Origin: Acidobacteriota bacterium
GTDB lineage: Bacteria > Acidobacteriota > Blastocatellia > RBC074
DNA length: 57,823 nucleotides
Assembly: GCA_019639255.1 (NCBI GenBank)
Contig: JAHBSF010000031.1
Span: 1-57,823, forward strand
Direction: 5' to 3'
This document shows positions 17,125 through 24,027 of this stretch, piece after piece. Numbering within the stretch: position 1 is the stretch's first letter; each line of letters begins with the position of its first letter. The position numbers and the translations under genes were made by a program. A model generated the notes under the pieces. The model was not told the origin of the DNA, searched no databases, and was given only the letters and a program-made list of their open reading frames with translations.

Positions 17125-17858
17125 CTGTCTGCCGTCAGGTCTCCAGCAATCAGCTCACCCGCCCCGATTCCCCTCGCACGCACGGATGCGCCGTTCGGCC
17201 ACGTGATCATCGATGCACCGGCGGACGCCAGTCCTCGCGCCTCCCCAACTACGTCCGCGCGTATGACTGACACCACGAGGTGCACGGCGTAGTGTGCGTC
17301 GAGTGCGCGAACCTCCTCGACCAACTGCGGGCCGGTTCGATTCGGCGGCATGGCATTGTTCGTTGGAATGCACAGCAGATGCGCCCCGCGTTGCACCAGC
17401 GTCTCTGCGAGCCGCGAATCCGTCGAATCCCGACAGATCAGGATTCCGATGCGCATCCCATTGACGGTGAAGACGGGCGCTTCGGCGCCTGCGCTGTAGC
17501 GCGACTGCCGAATTGCGGGATGGCGTTTCCGGTAGATACCGACGACAGCGCCGCCGGCATACACCGCGGCTGCGTTATAGTAGCGGCCCCCTTCATCGCG
17601 CTCGGTGAATCCGACGACGACGGCGACCGTTCGGCTGGCCAGCGGACGAAGACGGATCGCGAGGGCCTTCGGATCGGACGCAAGGGCGATGTCCTCGGGC
17701 GCATCGACGTAGTCCGCCAGTCCGCCGAGGGCGCCTTCAGGGCAGCACAGGAGGTGTACGCCGGCGTCCTCGCACTCCTGGACGCGGTCCCGCAGACGCT
17801 CGAGCGCGTCAGCGCCGTAGCAGTATCGCACCGGCATCTGGTAGGCGGCAACTTTCAT
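17073..17858 (-). CDS. Carbon-nitrogen hydrolase (nitrilase superfamily)
   Basis: A protein of 261 residues with the Glu-Lys-Cys triad of the nitrilase superfamily: CPEGALGG, GIYRKRHP and ICRDST. It would hydrolyse a nitrile, amide or carbamoyl group in the cytoplasm. The start overlaps the upstream 94-residue gene (ATGA). The last 16 residues or so (from [12 protein letters not shown]) are read from the palindrome, so the original C-terminus has been replaced. It appears to be the second gene of the last cassette in the array, whose attC site is missing. Confidence 0.85.
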   Translation of the reverse strand: MKVAAYQMPVRYCYGADALERLRDRVQECEDAGVHLLCCPEGALGGLADYVDAPEDIALASDPKALAIRLRPLASRTVAVVVGFTERDEGGRYYNAAAVYAGGAVVGIYRKRHPAIRQSRYSAGAEAPVFTVNGMRIGILICRDSTDSRLAETLVQRGAHLLCIPTNNAMPPNRTGPQLVEEVRALDAHYAVHLVVSVIRADVVGEARGLASAGASMITWPNGASVRARGIGAGELIAGDLTADSKRDNGTNEMKRKSRNS

Positions 17859-18139
17859 GAATCGTCATCACCCATCCAACTGTCATAGCCGTCCTCAAGC
17901 GCGTGGTAACGTCCGTGCGCCCAATCGTAGAAACTCTGCCACGTGTTCAGAGTCGTCTGCGTCCCTTCAATTTTTACATTCACTCCCGCTTCTACAAGGC
18001 GACGTATCTTCCGCAGTTCTTCGACCAGAGCGCCCCAGCGAGCAGGACGTCGCCCAAGTACGCCCATATCTTCCGTTTCCTCGTACAGGGCATCGAGTTC
18101 CTCAAGCATTTCAATCGTGAGGGTATGTTCTCTGCTCAT
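17855..18139 (-). CDS. Hypothetical cassette protein
   Basis: A protein of 94 residues, acidic and helical, with no recognised domain (IEMLEELDALYEETEDMG, then TLNTWQSFYDWAHGRY). AAAGG lies upstream of the ATG. The gene begins 33 bases after the attC core at 18173-18179, so it opens a cassette, and its stop overlaps the start of the nitrilase-like gene. Function unknown. Confidence 0.72.
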   Translation of the reverse strand: MSREHTLTIEMLEELDALYEETEDMGVLGRRPARWGALVEELRKIRRLVEAGVNVKIEGTQTTLNTWQSFYDWAHGRYHALEDGYDSWMGDDDS

Positions 18140-18172
18140 TTTTCTCTGCCTTTACTGGTTGACTCTTCAGGC

Positions 18173-18242
18173 CCCCAACGTACCGTTGAGCGGCCTCGGG
18201 GTGCGCAGCACGGAGGCGTTCCGCTCCAACGGCTGGTTAGTT
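18173..18242 (-). other. attC recombination site of the NYN/PIN cassette
   Basis: On the minus strand the site opens near AACTAAC, which includes the TAA stop of the upstream gene, and closes with GTTGGGG. Inner arms CCGTTGGAGCGG and CCGCTCAACGG pair except for one unpaired G, the extrahelical-base arrangement known for attC. Length is about 70 bp. Confidence 0.78.
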
Positions 18243-18836
18243 GGAAGATTCGGCATAAATGATTTTGCCTGCCTTGATGGATATGAAGCCGGTAGCCACC
18301 ATTGCTTTCAGGATTTGGGCTACCTCCGCTTCCTCAACACCTGGTTGAAAGTACGCCTTGATCGCACTGCCCATGGTTTTTTCGGTTCGGGGCTTCGTTA
18401 CCTTAGGTTTTTTCAGCTTGGCAATGAAAACTTCGGCCCGCTCGATCGGCGGCTTTTTGCCGCCGTTCTTTACAATCGGGATGTCCGCGATCGACTCGGA
18501 GCGCATGGCCAGGACCTTTTGAGTTTTCAGATGATGGATGAGCGGGTCAAAGCCCTTATCGCGAGATACGATGTGGAAGATTGCACTCGGATCTTCTACG
18601 GCCAGCCGGCCGATGTAGTATGCGATATGGAAGTCGAGAGCGTTCGGACCGACTTCCGTGATTTTTATATACTGAGCTCTGGGGCCAAGCTTCTGAAGGG
18701 TTGCAGCAATTTCGAAGGGGATCTTCGTCTGATTCGCCCCGCAGAATAGCAGGACCTGAAAGTAGTCGTGGTTCAGTGCTCTAATAGAGACCGGTTGGAC
18801 GCTCTCGAAGTCTATGAGGACAACGTTCCTTCGCAT
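18237..18836 (-). CDS. NYN/PIN-like domain protein in a gene cassette
   Basis: A protein of 199 residues. The N-terminal half has the acidic pattern of a PIN-like/NYN nuclease (LIDFESVQP, ALDFHIAYYIG, SRDKGFDPLI). The C-terminal part is basic (KKPKVTKPRTEK), followed by a helical, winged-helix-like end (EEAEVAQILKAMVATGFI). An RNA-cleaving role is inferred from the family. The stop codon lies inside the attC at 18173-18242. The start ATG sits 25 bases after the preceding attC. Confidence 0.78.
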   Translation of the reverse strand: MRRNVVLIDFESVQPVSIRALNHDYFQVLLFCGANQTKIPFEIAATLQKLGPRAQYIKITEVGPNALDFHIAYYIGRLAVEDPSAIFHIVSRDKGFDPLIHHLKTQKVLAMRSESIADIPIVKNGGKKPPIERAEVFIAKLKKPKVTKPRTEKTMGSAIKAYFQPGVEEAEVAQILKAMVATGFISIKAGKIIYAESSN

Positions 18837-18861
18837 GATCTCGAAGCCTCCTCTTTTCGCC

Positions 18862-18921
18862 GCCTAACCGGCAGTTCACGGGTGCGGCGCAGCCGCGTCC
18901 CGTGAAACTGCCTCGTTGGGC
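18862..18921 (-). other. attC recombination site of the DUF4242 cassette
   Basis: On the minus strand the 60-bp site runs from GCCCAAC to GTTAGGC, matching the RYYYAAC and GTTRRRY cores. The inner arms GGCAGTTTCACGGG and CCCGTGAACTGCC pair with one extra T, and a central GC-rich hairpin follows. This is a textbook folded attC layout. Confidence 0.88.
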
Positions 18922-18926
18922 GGTGC

Positions 18927-19199
18927 TCACTCTGCAGTGGTGGGATCAATGACTGCGGTTACCACAGAAATGCGATTGGCAGGGAAGCCGCCCTGCTGCG
19001 CGTGTTCCCGGACAATCTCCTCATTTGGAGCAATGTACACGCAATAGATCTTGTCTCCCGTAACGTAGCTCTGAAGCCATTGAATCTGCGGGCCTAGCTT
19101 GTCGAGCACACTACAGGATTTTTGTGAGATGGCATTCAACTCCTGGGCCGATAATTTGCCCGCACCGGGGATTTCGCGCTCTATTACGTACTTTGGCAT
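18927..19199 (-). CDS. DUF4242 family small protein in a gene cassette
   Basis: A protein of 90 residues from ATG 19199, preceded by a strong AAGGAGGTG. The sequence pattern MPKYVIEREIPGAGKLS, SYVTGDKIYCVYIAP and GGFPANRIS matches the widespread DUF4242 family of small ferredoxin-like-fold proteins. No enzymatic role is established from the sequence. It is the first cassette of the array, followed directly by attC 18862-18921. Confidence 0.85.
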   Translation of the reverse strand: MPKYVIEREIPGAGKLSAQELNAISQKSCSVLDKLGPQIQWLQSYVTGDKIYCVYIAPNEEIVREHAQQGGFPANRISVVTAVIDPTTAE

Positions 19200-19256
19200 G
19201 ACGCACCTCCTTGCCGTATGAGTTAACTGATTGTTGTTCCCTGTGTCATCTGTGAC

Positions 19257-19263
19257 GCCCAAC
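19257..19263 (-). other. Half attC/attI core site at the head of the array
   Basis: GTTGGGC on the minus strand, preceded by TCAAC, looks like the 3' core of an attC (or attI). The rest of the site would lie beyond 19264, where a type A palindrome begins at 19271, so the other half is missing. Confidence 0.5.
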
Positions 19264-19270
19264 GTTGATA

Positions 19271-19346
19271 AAGAGAGATAACGGAATAAACAAAAATAGA
19301 CGGAAACCACGGAAATATTCAACACTCCCGTAAGTTTCATTTCATT
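19271..19346. repeat. Type A palindrome, right arm degenerate, at the right border of the cassette array
   Basis: Left arm AAGAGAGATAACGGAATAAAC is intact. The right arm is short and diverged (CCCGTAAGTTTCATTTCATT) and runs into the 3' end of thiE, whose stop codon it provides. Confidence 0.75.
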
Positions 19347-20041
19347 GCAAGCATCCGCCGCACGCTCGCCTCGACCGTCAGCGGATCGGCGAACAGGCTG
19401 ATTGCTGCAATGCCGGCGGCGCCGGCCCGGAGCGCATCGCGGAAGTTTTCCATCGTAACGCCGCCCAGAGCGAGCGCCGGAAGTTGTATCGAGCGCGCGA
19501 TTTCGGCAAAACGTTCGAGCCCGAGCGGCGGACCGAAAGCGCGTTTTGACGGCGTGTCATAAACCGGGCCGCAGACGATGAAATCGGCTCCGGCAACCGC
19601 CTCTTCAGCCTCGCGAAAGTTATGCACCGAAGCCCCGATCAGAAAATCGGGACGCCCGCAGCCTTCGGCGATTTGTCTGGCTTCGCAGGCGGAGATGGAT
19701 GATGCGCGCAGGTGCACGCCGTCGGCGTCTGAAGCGAGCGCGACATCCAGCCTGTCGTTGACCAGGACGAGTGCGCCGTGCGGGCGTGCAATGCGTATGG
19801 CGGCGCGGGTGAAGGCGGCGAGCTGCCGGGCCGGAAGATCGTGTTCGCGTATCTGGATCAGATGGCAGCCGGCGCGCGCTGCGGCTTCTATGGCGTCAAG
19901 TTGCACCTGCCATTCGGCGGGGAAGTCAGACGGCTTTTTCGGATTCGCCGGGGTTGGCGGGTGTATCCGCCTGTCGGTTATCAGGTAGAGCAGCGGACGC
20001 CGGCGCGGAAGCCTCGGCCGCAGAGTGAGGGGGGCCGTCAT
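19337..20041 (-). CDS. thiE: Thiamine phosphate synthase (ThiE/TenI family)
   Basis: A 234-residue TIM-barrel protein that would join hydroxymethylpyrimidine diphosphate and thiazole phosphate to form thiamine phosphate. Motifs: LLYLITDRR, LIQIREHDL, LVNDRLDVALASDADGVHL, IGASVH, GPVYDTPSK, LALGGV. The N-terminus is longer than usual and overlaps the end of the upstream membrane-protein gene by 116 bases. The barrel starts only about 16 residues in, so most of the overlap is real. No other thi gene is near, so a TenI-like relative cannot be excluded. The final codon and stop lie in a palindromic repeat. Confidence 0.85.
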   Translation of the reverse strand: MTAPLTLRPRLPRRRPLLYLITDRRIHPPTPANPKKPSDFPAEWQVQLDAIEAAARAGCHLIQIREHDLPARQLAAFTRAAIRIARPHGALVLVNDRLDVALASDADGVHLRASSISACEARQIAEGCGRPDFLIGASVHNFREAEEAVAGADFIVCGPVYDTPSKRAFGPPLGLERFAEIARSIQLPALALGGVTMENFRDALRAGAAGIAAISLFADPLTVEASVRRMLAMK

Positions 20042-20321
20042 CGGGTTGCGCCTCCCAGGCCGTAAAGGCGCGCACGCTGTGGCGGAATCTGGAGAGTTCC
20101 CATATGCCCGCGCCGATGTTGACTGCTCCGAGTCCAGTGACCGCGCCGCGCACGTAGCCGCTTGTTAGCCATTCGGCCAGCCACTCGGCGCGCAGTTTTC
20201 CGGAGAGAAAATAAAGAAAAAAGTTCTCATCCCAGTACGAGGTCCACGGCAGAATCAGCAGCAGTATGCCCACCTCGAAGCAGATAAGTATATAAACGAT
20301 TACGGTAAGTTTTGCCGGCAT
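19926..20321 (-). CDS. Hypothetical membrane protein overlapping thiE
   Basis: A protein of 131 residues. Residues 5-27 form a membrane helix (VIVYILICFEVGILLLILP), a second weaker hydrophobic stretch lies near 60-75, and the C-terminus is a Pro/Ala-rich hydrophilic tail. The last 38 codons overlap thiE in another frame. No family was recognised. If thiE begins at its first ATG, the overlap is unusually long; the low-complexity tail could have grown by loss of an earlier stop codon. Confidence 0.65.
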   Translation of the reverse strand: MPAKLTVIVYILICFEVGILLLILPWTSYWDENFFLYFLSGKLRAEWLAEWLTSGYVRGAVTGLGAVNIGAGIWELSRFRHSVRAFTAWEAQPDDGPPHSAAEASAPASAALPDNRQADTPANPGESEKAV

Positions 20322-20447
20322 GTCGTTGTTCGGTGCGCCGCCAGCATATCAGTTTACGGCCGAGGGCCGCAACGTCCGGCCCGAAACGAAACAGGCCGAA
20401 ATGAAACTTGATCCGCAGGATTTCTGTACGCTTCGCCGCCTGAGGGG

Positions 20448-22064
20448 TCAGCGCGGGAGGGTAATCGAGATGCTTTCGCGCTGGCGTACGACGGTCAGCC
20501 GTATTTCACCCTCCCCGCTTTCATCGAGCAGTCGGAGCAACTGCTCGGCGTCGGATATGGGCGAGGATGACGGAACGGGCGCAACTCCGGCAGCGATGAT
20601 TACGTCTCCGGCGCGCAAGCCTGCGCGCGAGGCGCGGCTTCCTTCGACGACCGTCGTGGTGAGCACGCCGCCCGGAGCGCTGAAATAGCGCATCAGTTGC
20701 GTGGTAAGCGGCTGGATTTCGAGGCCGTAGCGCACGCGCAGTTTCACTTCGGCAGGAGCCGGGCCGAGGATGTTGTCCATAATGGCGCGCATCGCGGTCA
20801 CCTTCGGCTCGATCTCGCGGCGTTCGGGCGCGCCGGGTTCAAGCACCCTGAGCTTTTCTTCCCAGGCCCCCAACTGCCGGGCGAATACCGTCAACTGCTG
20901 CCCGGATTCGAGCGCGGGTGCGGGCGCGAGTCTGGCCTGAAGGGTTTTGTATTCGCGTCCGCGCCGCACGCGCAGCGTCACTTCGCTGTCGGCCGAGAGC
21001 CGCCGCAGCGCACCGCCCAACTGCTCGACCGAAGTTATTGAACGGTCATTGATGGCAAGCAATACGTCCTGGGTCTGGATTCCTGCATGCTCGGCCGGGC
21101 TGTCCGGGATTACACCCGTGATGCGCACGCCCGCATCTCCCTGTGTTCGCTGCTGCGACGGCGGGCCGCTGAGCGTTACTCCGGTAGCGCCGAGCCACCC
21201 GTGCGCCAGACTTCCGCGCGCCTCGATTACCGCAGCCGCGATGCTGCGCACTCGCGCTATCGAGTAAACCAGATTATGCCCGTCTTCCGTCGTATCGTGT
21301 ACGGCGATGCCGAATACCGCGCCGTCCGGAGCAACCGCCAGACTGCCGTCCTGTATCGGCGTCAGTTGTGGGGTAAGCAGGCGGTATAGGGGTTGTTCGC
21401 GCTTGAACCGGAAATCCTTTGCTGCGGGCGCAATCCTGCCCGGCATCAGATGTATGCGGGGGCGGAAAAATCCCATCGTAGGCGACTGCGTCTGAACCAG
21501 CGCGGCGTTGAAGCCGAAGACGTTTACGGCAAGTTGCGCCGCGCGATTGTCTTCCGCTACGAGCAACGGGGGAGTAAAACCCGGGCCTTCGACCTGAAGC
21601 ACGCACAACCCCGTAGCCGAATCGAGGCCGATGAAGCGCGCTGGCGTCGGACGTCCGCGCTGCGGCGTTACGATAATCTCGCGCGGAGGCTGCATCGGCG
21701 TTACTCCGACCAGCCGCGTAACCACGTGTCCGAGTTCGTCGATTACGAGCCCTAGCGTGACGTTTTTGGTCAGCATCGGCGGCAGCGGCTCGCCGTCGAG
21801 CGTCATGAGGTTTTCTTCGCTGCCGAGCTGCGCGCTGAGATCGATGGTCTGCTGTACGTAGACGAGCGCTTCGGGCGGTTGGGGCCGCAGCACCTGCCTT
21901 TCTTCGGTTTCAGGTTGCGCCGGACGCGCCACGGGGCCGATACGGCGCACGCCCTGCCCCGCAACCGGAAACACCGTCATACAAAGGATGAAAACAGATA
22001 ACGGAACAGACGAAAATCTGCGAAAAATACGAAAATCAAACTTGCTTCCGTATTTTTCGTTCAT
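20448..22064 (-). CDS. HtrA-like pseudoprotease with two PDZ domains
   Basis: A periplasmic protein of about 538 residues. The start is placed at ATG 22064; the frame stays open to 22094. The signal peptide core VPLSVFILCMTVFPVAG is clear, but its n-region is read from a palindromic repeat. A trypsin-like HtrA domain follows (VIDELGHVV, IGLDSATGLCVLQV), in which all three triad positions are replaced: His by Val (TRLVGV for TNxHVV), Asp by Gly (ATGL for xTDL) and Ser by Asp (PIQDGSL for PGNSGG). The first PDZ domain spans roughly residues 285-370 (VIPDSPAEHAGIQTQDVLLAI) and a second sits at the C-terminus (VVEGSRASRAGLRAGDVII). It probably binds peptides rather than cleaving them. Confidence 0.82.
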   Translation of the reverse strand: MNEKYGSKFDFRIFRRFSSVPLSVFILCMTVFPVAGQGVRRIGPVARPAQPETEERQVLRPQPPEALVYVQQTIDLSAQLGSEENLMTLDGEPLPPMLTKNVTLGLVIDELGHVVTRLVGVTPMQPPREIIVTPQRGRPTPARFIGLDSATGLCVLQVEGPGFTPPLLVAEDNRAAQLAVNVFGFNAALVQTQSPTMGFFRPRIHLMPGRIAPAAKDFRFKREQPLYRLLTPQLTPIQDGSLAVAPDGAVFGIAVHDTTEDGHNLVYSIARVRSIAAAVIEARGSLAHGWLGATGVTLSGPPSQQRTQGDAGVRITGVIPDSPAEHAGIQTQDVLLAINDRSITSVEQLGGALRRLSADSEVTLRVRRGREYKTLQARLAPAPALESGQQLTVFARQLGAWEEKLRVLEPGAPERREIEPKVTAMRAIMDNILGPAPAEVKLRVRYGLEIQPLTTQLMRYFSAPGGVLTTTVVEGSRASRAGLRAGDVIIAAGVAPVPSSSPISDAEQLLRLLDESGEGEIRLTVVRQRESISITLPR

Positions 22065-22085
22065 TTCCGTCTGTTCCGTTATCTT
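21994..22085. repeat. Type A palindrome covering a gene start
   Basis: ACAGATAACGGAACAGACG on the left mirrors TCCGTCTGTTCCGTTATCT on the right. It covers the first codons of the HtrA-like gene, so either the start codon or the 5' leader of that gene is repeat DNA. Confidence 0.9.
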
Positions 22086-22126
22086 TATTGCCATTCGACA
22101 GTCGAACTTGTTGATTAAAGGGTCTC

Positions 22127-22816
22127 TTAAAACGTCTCTACCGCAGCGGGTGCAGACGCTCGCTGCATTCCTACCAGTTGTGCGCCCCAGATCACCTGCC
22201 CGCGGCGCGGCACGACTACAGAACGCGTTGCACCCGGTCTGTAAATCAATACTTCCTGGGCTCCGGCGAGCATTTCATCATTCGCCGCCAGCGGCTCGCG
22301 CGGGGAAACCGGCGCCGGTCGCATCATCCTCCCGCTTCCGGAACTTATGCGAACCGGCTTCGATATTCCGGTTTCGGCCGCAGGCGGGGGCTCCATCTGC
22401 TGCACTGCGGTTTCAACCGGCGTTTGTGTGTTCTGCACCGCGGCTATGGGTTGCGGAGCGGTTACTGCGCCGGGTCTGAGGTAGAGGGCCGCTGCGCCCG
22501 CCGCGAACATAATCAGAGCCAGAGCGGTTGCCGTTTGCGGAATCGAGAACGTTCGCGTCCAGAAGCCGCGCAGCGCGGTGGTTTGATTTTCGGCGCGTTC
22601 GCGCGCAAGCCGCGCCCGCAGCCGGAAGTCGAAATCGGCGGGCGCCTCGACGCGCGGCTGCGCAGCGAGCAGTTCCGTCAACCCGAAGGTTTCTTTTGCG
22701 TACCGGTTGCACGGTGCGCACCCGGAAAGGTGCAGCGCCGCGTCATCGCCGAGCAACTCGCGCGCCGGGGCCGTTTCCACCGCAATTCGCGCCTGCCCAC
22801 ATCCCATCATTTCCAT
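22127..22816 (-). CDS. Anti-sigma factor with zinc-finger domain
   Basis: A protein of 229 residues. The N-terminal HLSGCAPC (HxxxCxxC) is the zinc-binding anti-sigma motif. One membrane helix (TATALALIMFAAGAAALYL, about residues 95-113) separates it from a proline-rich, Gln/Ala-rich periplasmic part. It lies downstream of the ECF sigma gene at 22985-23743, with a hairpin element between them. It is predicted to sequester that sigma factor. Confidence 0.82.
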   Translation of the reverse strand: MEMMGCGQARIAVETAPARELLGDDAALHLSGCAPCNRYAKETFGLTELLAAQPRVEAPADFDFRLRARLARERAENQTTALRGFWTRTFSIPQTATALALIMFAAGAAALYLRPGAVTAPQPIAAVQNTQTPVETAVQQMEPPPAAETGISKPVRISSGSGRMMRPAPVSPREPLAANDEMLAGAQEVLIYRPGATRSVVVPRRGQVIWGAQLVGMQRASAPAAVETF

Positions 22817-22873
22817 CGCTCCTTCAAGCTTCGTTCAAGCTTTGTTCAATCCACGAAACATTGGGACACAATA

Positions 22874-22943
22874 CTGGGTACGCACGCGCCCCCGCGTGCT
22901 TTTATTCGCCGCCGAACGCACGCGAGGGCGCGTGCGTACCCAG
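22874..22943. repeat. REP-like GC-rich hairpin between sigma and anti-sigma genes
   Basis: A 26-base stem with one mismatch: CTGGGTACGCACGCGCCC begins the left arm and GGGCGCGTGCGTACCCAG ends the right arm, around a loop of about 18 bases. It is unrelated in sequence to the other palindromes. It could attenuate or stabilise the sigma/anti-sigma transcript. Confidence 0.85.
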
Positions 22944-22984
22944 TTGCGGACTCCGTTGTGTGTACCATTCTGCTGTGGATTGAT

Positions 22985-23743
22985 TTAGACATAATCCTTC
23001 AGTTTTTCCTTCAGCAGGTTCCGCGCGCGATTGATCCGCGATTTGACGGTTCCGTCCGACAGATCCAGCACGGCGCTTATTTCCTCGTAGCTCTTGCCCT
23101 CTATATCGCGCAGCACCACCACGGTGCGATACTTCTCCGGCAGACTTACAATCGCGCGCCTGACCGCACGTTGCCGCTCGTCCAGAATCATCTCTTCGTC
23201 CGCCCCGGTCTGCTTTACATCCGGCAACTCGACCTCTACTTCGTCGTTATCCTTGTCGGAGAAAAACGTCGGAAACGGGATCAGCCGCCGCCGCTTCCGC
23301 TGCCTCAACTCGCTGATGGCCAGGTTCGAGGCTATGCGGTAGATGTAAGTCGAAAAGCTGAAATTCGCCTGATACTTTTCGACGTTCATGTATACGCGTA
23401 CGAAAGTCTCCTGCGTCAGGTCCACCGCGCGGTCGTAATCATTGAGCATGCGGTAGACGAAATTCGTTATCGGGTTGCGATACCGGCGCACGAGTTCCTG
23501 AAACGCCAGTTCGTCGCCCGTGCGCGTGGCGGCGATCAGCGCATGATCGTCGAGTTCGCCTGCGGGTATTTCACCGAGCGGCGTGGCGGCATCGGCCGTC
23601 TGCGGCTCTGTAGCGTCGGCGTCGATTCTGTCTGCCCGCATACCGGCTCGCATACCGCTCCGCATCCCGAATCGATTCTCGGTGCGTTTGATCCGTTCAG
23701 CGGTATCGGGCAGGCCGGCGCTCAGCGTCAGAGTCGTCATCAT
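22985..23743 (-). CDS. RNA polymerase ECF sigma factor (RpoE-like)
   Basis: A protein of 252 residues. The N-terminal 60 residues are an extension containing a small repeat (GMRSGMRAGMRA). Region 2 (DLTQETFVRVYMNVEKY, FSTYIYRIASNLAISELR) and region 4 (LPEKYRTVVVLRDIEGKSY, GTVKSRINRARNLLKEKL) are intact. The anti-sigma gene follows on the same strand, 168 bases downstream. The N-terminal extension could be over-called; internal methionines exist near residues 27-37. Confidence 0.92.
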   Translation of the reverse strand: MMTTLTLSAGLPDTAERIKRTENRFGMRSGMRAGMRADRIDADATEPQTADAATPLGEIPAGELDDHALIAATRTGDELAFQELVRRYRNPITNFVYRMLNDYDRAVDLTQETFVRVYMNVEKYQANFSFSTYIYRIASNLAISELRQRKRRRLIPFPTFFSDKDNDEVEVELPDVKQTGADEEMILDERQRAVRRAIVSLPEKYRTVVVLRDIEGKSYEEISAVLDLSDGTVKSRINRARNLLKEKLKDYV

Positions 23744-24027
23744 TAGTTGCGGGCGTTGCGGGTGATCCGGGAAATCCCGGCGCCCCGGGTAATTTCGTCG
23801 GGCGGCGTTCGCTCGGTTTCTTTGCGCAAAGTCTCGCGATCCGCAACCACTTACACGTCGCGCGCCCGAAGTGGTTCCGGAAAGTTATACACGAGCGGGC
23901 TGAAACCTGCACGCAAGTCTGGTGAAATTCTGGGGCTTAGGGCATAATCGCGCGGTTTGCACAACCCACACCGTCCACTCGACGCCGTCCGACGGTGCGA
24001 CCGTAAGACAAAAAGGAGAAACGAGTT

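Larger units (their letters stand above)
17073..19263 (-). mobile_element. Integron cassette array without integrase (CALIN-like)
   Basis: Three co-oriented gene units on the minus strand are separated by attC-like sites at 18862-18921 and 18173-18242. A half site lies at 19257-19263. The gene sizes, the tight packing and the stop codon of one gene inside an attC are typical of integron cassettes. No intI gene is present in the window. Both ends abut type A palindromes (17028-17124 and 19271-19346). Confidence 0.82.

Noticed and set aside
17028-19346. Integron integrase gene near the cassettes
   Set aside because: No tyrosine recombinase motifs were found in any frame between 16.1 and 20.4 kb.
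20042-20447. TPP riboswitch near thiE
   Set aside because: No conserved TPP-element sequences were seen; thiE is preceded by an overlapping gene.
22178-23746. Plus-strand 522-codon frame across the sigma/anti-sigma genes
   Set aside because: It is opposite two clear genes, crosses the REP-like hairpin, and has no domain pattern.
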